The position numbers and the translations under genes are program-made. A DNA stretch of 64,000 nt from UBA5793 sp040255465 (GTDB lineage Bacteria; Planctomycetota; Phycisphaerae; Phycisphaerales; UBA5793), in the NCBI GenBank assembly GCA_040255465.1, contig JBDZVA010000002.1:434001-498000 (forward strand). The letters are read 5' to 3'. The stretch's first letter is position 1, and every line of letters starts with the position of its first letter. This document shows, in pieces, positions 58,713 to 64,000 of this stretch. The notes beneath the pieces were generated by a model, which saw nothing but the letters and a program-made list of their open reading frames with translations, was not told the origin of the DNA and did not search any database.

Positions 58713-60170
58713 TCAGGCGCTGCTGCACGCGGCCGGGGTCCCGGCGAGCAGGTCGTCAATGACCTCGTCTGCCGTATAGCACTGCCCGTCGGGTCGGATG
58801 TAGCGGGCGATGTCGCGCAGGCCCTGGCCCGCGGTGATCAGCATCGGTTCCTCATCGCCTCCATTACGAATCTGTGGCAGGCCGATGGCGGCAATCAGCC
58901 CGTTGCACAGACACTTGCGGCCGACGGCGTCCTCGGCCTTTCCGCCGCGGCTGACGTAGTCGTCAGCCGGTTCCGCCGGGCAGCGCCAGCCGATGCTTCC
59001 ATCCTCGCGCCGATACGCATGTCGGAAGTAGCCAAGATCGCAATAGCGCGGCCGGGCGTCGTACAGGCACGGATCCGAGAGCGTCTCATCGAGTTGAACG
59101 ATCTTGAAGGGCAGGCCCGCCGGTGATGCAAGTGGATCGGTCAGCACATCGGCGCGGTCGGCCAGTACCGCTTCGTGCACGCGCCGCTTGACGTCCTGCG
59201 TCATGGCGGACTCGGCGCAGAAGGCGAACGGAGTGCCTATCTGCACTCCCTGCGCGCCGGCCTCGATCGCTGCGCGCACGCGATCAGGATGGCCCCGAGT
59301 GCCCGCGAGCCAGAAGGGCACGCCGAGTTCCCGGAACACGGCCAGGTCGGCGACATCGCGCGGACCGAAGATCGGCTCGCCACGTTCGTTGAGTTGCATG
59401 CGGCCGCGAGGCCGGGCGTTGTGGCCGCCCGCAGTGAAATCTTCGATGACAAACCCGTTGATGCGCCCCGTTGCTTTTCGCGAGAGCATCGTGGCGAGCG
59501 AGTCGTAGGAGACGATGGCATAGAAATCGGGCCGTCCAAGTGACGGCATGGCGCCGCCGCGCAACTCGCAGAAGGCGCGCGGGTCGAAGTGCATCAGCGC
59601 GCTTTCGCCCTCCTGCACTTCGAGGGGCAGCTCAACACTGCGGCCCTGGGCGAGTCGGTCGAGAATGCCGGGGATGGTCGTGGGGATCCCGGCGCCCATC
59701 AGGACGACATCGACGCCAGCAAGCATGGCGCCGAACAGGGACGGCAGTGTGGGTGGCTCGATCTTGCGCAAGTAGTTGATGCCGACAAGACCGTCGTGAC
59801 CCTCCTTGGCGAGGAACACTTCGACAAAGTTGGCGGCAACGAGCAGTTCGAGGTGGAAGGACGTTGGCTGGACACAGGGCATCGGCACGGCGCGGTAGGG
59901 GGTCGTCGGTGACTTGCCGCCTTCGATGAAGTAGCGATCGAGGATGCGCTCCGCCACACCGGGCAGCGGCAGGTGATCCAGAGCGCGACGGAGATGTCCC
60001 TGGGGATCGCCGTGCTGGAGTCGTCGCGCGAACACGGCATCAAGAGCCGTGCCGGAAACAACGCCGAGCTGGCCGCGCAGAGAAACCGCTCGGGCGAGCG
60101 GCCAGTGCGACACTCCAATGCCCATCCCGCCCTGGATGATGGTCGGCTGGGTGCGGATGCCCATGCGCAT
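58713..60170 (-). CDS. Nitronate-monooxygenase-like flavin enzyme with Cys-rich tail
   Basis: The 485-residue protein has a FMN-binding TIM barrel like nitronate monooxygenase: I-I-Q-G-G-M-G-I-G-V-S near the start, L-M-G-A-G-I-P-T-T-I, and G-A-Q-G-V-Q-I-G-T-P-F-A-F. It is about 150 residues longer than the usual enzyme. The extra C-terminal part contains R-P-R-Y-C-D-L-G-Y, W-R-C-P-A-E-P, K-C-L-C-N-G and a final Cys-containing segment, and could hold a metal or cluster. The substrate is not certain. ATG 60170 or 60164 are likely starts. Confidence 0.72.
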   Translation of the reverse strand: MRMGIRTQPTIIQGGMGIGVSHWPLARAVSLRGQLGVVSGTALDAVFARRLQHGDPQGHLRRALDHLPLPGVAERILDRYFIEGGKSPTTPYRAVPMPCVQPTSFHLELLVAANFVEVFLAKEGHDGLVGINYLRKIEPPTLPSLFGAMLAGVDVVLMGAGIPTTIPGILDRLAQGRSVELPLEVQEGESALMHFDPRAFCELRGGAMPSLGRPDFYAIVSYDSLATMLSRKATGRINGFVIEDFTAGGHNARPRGRMQLNERGEPIFGPRDVADLAVFRELGVPFWLAGTRGHPDRVRAAIEAGAQGVQIGTPFAFCAESAMTQDVKRRVHEAVLADRADVLTDPLASPAGLPFKIVQLDETLSDPCLYDARPRYCDLGYFRHAYRREDGSIGWRCPAEPADDYVSRGGKAEDAVGRKCLCNGLIAAIGLPQIRNGGDEEPMLITAGQGLRDIARYIRPDGQCYTADEVIDDLLAGTPAACSSA

Positions 60171-60215
60171 GATGCTAGTGCATCGGCCCGTCGCCGCCAA
60201 AGGCTGAAGTGCGGA

Positions 60216-62828
60216 TTAGATCAACTCGACAAGATCGAGATACGGCAGATCGGGGGCGTTCTCAAACAGGCCGCCGTCGCGAAGGAAGAAACGCAACCCA
60301 TCTGCCGCAGCGAATTTGGCTTCCCGGACAGACCCGGCGCCCAGGCTCGTCATGGCGGCATCCGATACGCGACCCAGATCGAGGTGGTCGATGTGCGGCG
60401 CCGCGATGGTCGAACCGCTTGTGGTTCCCTTGACCGTCAGCTTCGCCAGGGTGCTTTCAGGTGCATCAAACTGGGCGAGTGAACCGGGCAGGCCGCCACC
60501 CCAATTGCGCAGACCCATATAGATGGCTGAATCGAGCAGCGAGCCGAGCATGATCTCGTTCATAGAGGCTTCGACGGAGATCGTGGCGCCGTCACGGGCA
60601 TCCCCCCGAATGTTCAATCGCGTGGTGTCGGCGCTGCTGAAGTTGAGGGTCCCGCCGGTCAGCGAACCACGAACATCCGCCTTGCGGGCGCGGCTGATGT
60701 TGATGGTGCCGCGTACGTCGCCGCGCACATTGAGGGTGCCGCCATCGACGTTGAGGATGGTGCCGGTCTCGACATCGCCGTCGACGCGCACCTTTACGTT
60801 GTCTTCGCCGAACAGGCTAAGTGAGCCCGAGTCAAACGACCCACGAATGCGCATGTTGAGCAGGCCGCGGATGTCGCTGTCGTCGGTCAGGCGCAGACCT
60901 CCGTGAATGTCAAGGCGCTGAAGGTGCTCCATCTCGATGTGCATGTTGGAGAAGTCGTCGTCGCCGCGCACGGTGATCTTGCGCACTGATGAGCGGCCGG
61001 TGCGGTCGTCATTGAGTTCGAGTTCGCCGTGGCCGTCGATGATGACGTTGCGAACTTCGGTCTCGCCGCGGAAGGTCCATTGACCGGAGGCATCGCCGCG
61101 CACGCGGATGCGGTTGATGGTAGTGGGGGAGTTGTCATCCCCCGCGTCAATGTCGAAATGGCCATCGCCCTTGATGTTGATGTTCTGGACGGACTTGATG
61201 CGCAAGCCGCCGCGGATGTTGAGTGAGTCGGCGGTGATCGAACTCACATCGCCAAGGTCGAATGAGCCATCGGTATCCACGCGTCCAAGCGTCAGACGAC
61301 CGACTCTTCCGCTGATGGAGGCGGTTCCGGTCAGGCTGCCGAGTTTGACGGTATCGGCTCCATCGATCACGAGCCCCTGACCGGTGAAATCGACGTTGCG
61401 CAGGTCGATGGAGCGGAGGTGCAGCGATTCGATGGGCAGGCCGTTCGCGCCCACAAGCTCGCCGACGGAGAGGCGGCCGTCACTATTGCCGCCGCGTCGT
61501 ACGCGGGATGAGAGTTTGCCGCTGGAGAAGTCTTCGCCGTCGAGGATGATGCGGGCGATGCCGCCGTGATCGTCGGTCTCGTAACGGATGGTGCCGTTGG
61601 AGCCGTTGAGGCTCAGGGTGATTTCGTCGCCGTCGTCTTCGTAGATGTAGACCTGGTTGGCCGCGGCGCTGTTGTCGATCGTAATGGTGGCAGAGAGTGT
61701 GCGTGTCGAAGAGTTCTCGTCTTCGATGACCGCGAAGAAGTCCTGGTCGCCGGTGCCCCAGGTGTGGCTCACGCCACCGACCCAGCGAAAGCCGAAGTCG
61801 TCGTTGAAGTCCGAGCCGAGCAGGGCATCGTCTCCGTCGAGCGATCCGTTGTGATTGGAGTCGCGGTAGAACCAGGCCCGGCGAACTTCAAACTCACTTT
61901 GATTGCCGCCGCCGCGTCGTCCACCACCGTGCCCGTCGTTTTCGATCTTCAGGGTGAGAGTATCGCCGTGACGGACGATACCGGGCGTGGCTGACAGGCT
62001 TGGCGGGAGGTTGTTTCCGTTGTTGCCGCCACCACCACCTCCGCCGCTGCCCTCAGGACCTTCAAGTTTGAAAGTGAAGGTCCCGACATCAAAGCCAGAG
62101 ATGTCCTGGCGCACAAGGAAGTAGTACGTGGCGCCTCCGACGACCGAAGCGTTCCATTTGCCCTCGTTGCGGGGATTGACATCGCGATCGACTTCAGTTC
62201 CCGAGGCATCGAAGATGAAGAGGTCGGTGTCAAAGTCCTCGCCGTTCTGGCGGAGGTCGTCGCTCTCGGCTTCGACTTCGATGAGCCCGCTCGACGGGGC
62301 GACGTACTCAAAGTACCAGGATTGGGTCGCGGTGTCGAATCGCAGCAGGCCGCTGGTGTAGTCGCCGCTGCTGTCGAGCGAGAGTGTGGTGATCTGCGGT
62401 GTGGGGAGACTGATCGATGCGGCGTAGTCGGTGGACTGGCCGATGTTGGAGCGGACGACCAGCCGATACTCAACTCCGCCCTCGACGCTGGCCTGCATGG
62501 CGCTGCTGCCGTCAGCATCGTTCTCGGCCGCGACGAGGTTGTTGCCGCGATACAACTCCATGGTTAGCGCCGAGTCTGGACCGGAGCCGCCATGGTCGAA
62601 CTGAGCCGTGCCGGAAGCGCCGGCCGTGAAGAGAAACTCGGCGCTCTGACCCTGGGTGTTGAGCGAGCCTGCGTGAGCCGGCGCAAGACCAGCGGGATCG
62701 AAAATCAGATGCGGCGTAATGACAGTCAAGAGCCGCCGGGGCTCGAGCGGGTTGAAAACCGGTCGAGCGTCGGCGGAAGAGGTCTTGCGGGTGTAGCGGT
62801 TGGCGCGACTGTGGTTTTGCGGTGCCAT
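60216..62828 (-). CDS. LEPR-signal extracellular repeat protein
   Basis: The 870-residue protein has the planctomycete LEPR motif near the N-terminus (F-N-P-L-E-P-R-R-L-L-T, about residues 25-35), a presumed export signal. One or two PPC-like beta domains follow (about 55-265), with a Gly/Asn linker at about 267-280. An Ig-like region ends about residue 385. A long series of short beta repeats follows (about 400-850; I-R-G-x-L-x-x-x-S-V patterns such as V-R-G-D-V-R-G-T and L-N-I-R-G-D-A-R), likely a right-handed beta-helix. It is probably surface-exposed or shed; no enzyme motif is seen. Confidence 0.82.
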   Translation of the reverse strand: MAPQNHSRANRYTRKTSSADARPVFNPLEPRRLLTVITPHLIFDPAGLAPAHAGSLNTQGQSAEFLFTAGASGTAQFDHGGSGPDSALTMELYRGNNLVAAENDADGSSAMQASVEGGVEYRLVVRSNIGQSTDYAASISLPTPQITTLSLDSSGDYTSGLLRFDTATQSWYFEYVAPSSGLIEVEAESDDLRQNGEDFDTDLFIFDASGTEVDRDVNPRNEGKWNASVVGGATYYFLVRQDISGFDVGTFTFKLEGPEGSGGGGGGGNNGNNLPPSLSATPGIVRHGDTLTLKIENDGHGGGRRGGGNQSEFEVRRAWFYRDSNHNGSLDGDDALLGSDFNDDFGFRWVGGVSHTWGTGDQDFFAVIEDENSSTRTLSATITIDNSAAANQVYIYEDDGDEITLSLNGSNGTIRYETDDHGGIARIILDGEDFSSGKLSSRVRRGGNSDGRLSVGELVGANGLPIESLHLRSIDLRNVDFTGQGLVIDGADTVKLGSLTGTASISGRVGRLTLGRVDTDGSFDLGDVSSITADSLNIRGGLRIKSVQNINIKGDGHFDIDAGDDNSPTTINRIRVRGDASGQWTFRGETEVRNVIIDGHGELELNDDRTGRSSVRKITVRGDDDFSNMHIEMEHLQRLDIHGGLRLTDDSDIRGLLNMRIRGSFDSGSLSLFGEDNVKVRVDGDVETGTILNVDGGTLNVRGDVRGTINISRARKADVRGSLTGGTLNFSSADTTRLNIRGDARDGATISVEASMNEIMLGSLLDSAIYMGLRNWGGGLPGSLAQFDAPESTLAKLTVKGTTSGSTIAAPHIDHLDLGRVSDAAMTSLGAGSVREAKFAAADGLRFFLRDGGLFENAPDLPYLDLVELI

Positions 62829-63017
62829 GTGTGAGTCCCCTTGAGCGATCTTGCTTCATGGGTCGGATCGCTTTCCGGGCTCAATGCAACGGCTGTGCCA
62901 GCGTGTTCATGGCGTTTGATGGGGCTTCAAGAGAAAAACTGGCCGCCACTGGCCAATTTCCGCTCCTGGATGGTCACAATTCCCGCCGGGGAAGAGGAGA
63001 CGGAAATCCAGTACATC

Positions 63018-63842
63018 TCACTCGCCCGGAATGTACGAAATCACCCCTTCCCATGGGCTGCTGGCCGTGGCGTAGAGGCGCTTGGGAATCCGGCCGGCGA
63101 GATAGGCCGCGCGGCCCGCGATACAGGCGTGGTTCATCGCCGACGCCATCGTGATCGGATCCCGGGCGTGGGCGATGCCGGTGTTGAGCAGCACGCCGTC
63201 GGCGCCGAGTTCCATGGCGATCGTCACGTCGCTGGCGGTGCCGACCCCGGCGTCGACAATAACCGGATACGACGGGTCGCCCTCCTTGAGCCGCTCGAGA
63301 ATAATGCGGATCGCGGCAGGGTTGGCGATACCGCGCCCCGACCCGATCGGCGAACCGGCGGGCATGACGCTCGTCGCACCGGCCGCCTTCAGACGCACGG
63401 CCGCAATCGGATCATCCGAGGTGTAGCAGAGTACCTTGAACCCGTCTTTCACGAGCTCGCGGCATGCTTCGAGCGTGCCCGCGGGATCGGGCAGAAGTGT
63501 CTGCTTGTCGCCGAGCACCTCGAGTTTGACCCACCCCCTGCCGGGGTTGTTCATCTGGCTGAGGATCTCGCGACCGAGCCGGGCCACGCGAACGGCATCA
63601 CTCGCGTCAAAGCACCCAGCGGTGTTGGGCAGGATCGTGTATCGATCGAGGTCGATGAAATCGAGCAGCGAGCGGCCCTTGTCATCCACCAGTCGCTCGC
63701 GCCGCACCGCCACCGTGATGACCTGCGCTCCCGAAGCGTCGAGCGACGACTGCATCAGGTCATAGTTGGCGTACTTCCCGGTGCCGACGATGAGCCGTGA
63801 AGTGACTTCCAGTGATCCGACTTTGAGAGTATCCGACATCAT
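63018..63842 (-). CDS. thiG: Thiazole synthase ThiG
   Basis: The 274-residue enzyme makes the thiazole phosphate moiety of thiamine. It has L-P-N-T-A-G-C, the catalytic Lys in W-V-K-L-E-V-L-G-D, S-V-M-P-A-G-S-P-I-G-S-G, and V-D-A-G-V-G-T-A-S-D-V. It sits directly after the thiS gene, the usual order. Start 63842 or the next Met are both possible. Confidence 0.95.
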   Translation of the reverse strand: MMSDTLKVGSLEVTSRLIVGTGKYANYDLMQSSLDASGAQVITVAVRRERLVDDKGRSLLDFIDLDRYTILPNTAGCFDASDAVRVARLGREILSQMNNPGRGWVKLEVLGDKQTLLPDPAGTLEACRELVKDGFKVLCYTSDDPIAAVRLKAAGATSVMPAGSPIGSGRGIANPAAIRIILERLKEGDPSYPVIVDAGVGTASDVTIAMELGADGVLLNTGIAHARDPITMASAMNHACIAGRAAYLAGRIPKRLYATASSPWEGVISYIPGE

Positions 63843-63889
63843 TCCCGATCCGTTAGAGTGCCCGGTATGTGGAGTGGTGAGGGGCGCCT

Positions 63890-64000
63890 TTAGCCGCCGC
63901 CGACGAGCGTGACCAGTTCGATTCGATCGCCCTTGCGGATGCGCGTTTCCGCATGTCGTTCGCGCGGAATCAACTCGCGATTGACCTCGACGGCCACGGC
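63890..64000 (-). CDS. thiS: Thiamine sulfur carrier ThiS, C-terminal part
   Basis: Thirty-six residues are visible, reading toward the stop at 63890, with the N-terminus beyond the window. It has V-N-R-E-L-I-P-R and ends E-L-V-T-L-V-G-G-G, the ThiS C-terminus whose last Gly carries the sulfur for ThiG. It lies 47 bp upstream of thiG on the same strand. Confidence 0.88.
   Translation of the reverse strand, partial: AVAVEVNRELIPRERHAETRIRKGDRIELVTLVGGG

Overview
The window looks like chromosomal DNA of a Planctomycetota bacterium, most likely class Phycisphaerae. GC is high (estimated in the low 60s percent, by eye). Several hallmarks support this: a LEPR-type export signal on an 870-residue extracellular protein, a PVC-type propeller/HEAT/PA14/cytochrome c protein, two membrane proteins carrying a C-x-K-C-G-Y-x-L-R-G zinc ribbon, several prepilin-like proteins, and ECF sigma factors paired with membrane proteins. 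It encodes steps of LPS synthesis (heptose, Kdo, Lpt-like), so the cell should have an outer membrane with LPS. I saw no rRNA, tRNA, transposase, phage gene or CRISPR array. The only stable RNA gene found is a one-piece tmRNA.

Layout. 1-3.5 kb: a SpoIIE-type phosphatase (cut by the window edge), a 2-hydroxyacid dehydrogenase, a zinc-ribbon membrane protein and enolase. 3.5-6.9 kb (minus): an ECF sigma / membrane protein / secreted PDZ protein module and a pseudopilin. 7-12.6 kb (minus): a compact run with a HugZ-like protein, a hydroxyacid dehydrogenase, a GmhB-like phosphatase, a small unknown, a heptosyltransferase and dihydroorotase. 12.7-14.6 kb: MoaD, an MsrP-type molybdoenzyme and a DCC thiol protein. 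14.6-17.5 kb (minus): a second ECF sigma / membrane / secreted module. 17.7-19.6 kb: YbeY and a CorC-type CBS protein.

19.7-26.2 kb is the most unusual region. Four secreted proteins end in the same roughly 102-residue, four-cysteine C-terminal domain. Two of the copies form a 321-bp, roughly 91% identical inverted repeat around gdhA. Two of the genes share a multi-hairpin 3' UTR with identical terminator stems. A gene-free stretch of about 1 kb separates the middle two.

26.2-35.6 kb: the PVC cytochrome protein, an MddA/NnrU-like methyltransferase, a four-gene ATGA-coupled operon around a B12 radical SAM enzyme, and an Mrp ATPase. 35.7-44.7 kb: glucose-6-phosphate isomerase, a SYLF lipoprotein, PhzF, a CrcB-DUF190 pair, and kdsD-kdsC followed by a giant LptA/LptC-like protein. 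44.7-55.5 kb: NuoC, a TIM-barrel protein, a processive GT2, a polyferredoxin-TPR fusion, an NfeD1b-NfeD-FloA operon, RecN and IspD. 55.6-64 kb: tmRNA, a zinc-ribbon protein, a tandem pair of 272-residue pseudopilin-like proteins behind an array of 20-bp repeats, a nitronate-monooxygenase-like enzyme, the LEPR protein, ThiG and the end of ThiS.

All functions are inferred from motifs visible in the translations. Start codons were chosen by Shine-Dalgarno position, overlap with the upstream gene and the expected N-terminus. No database search was possible.
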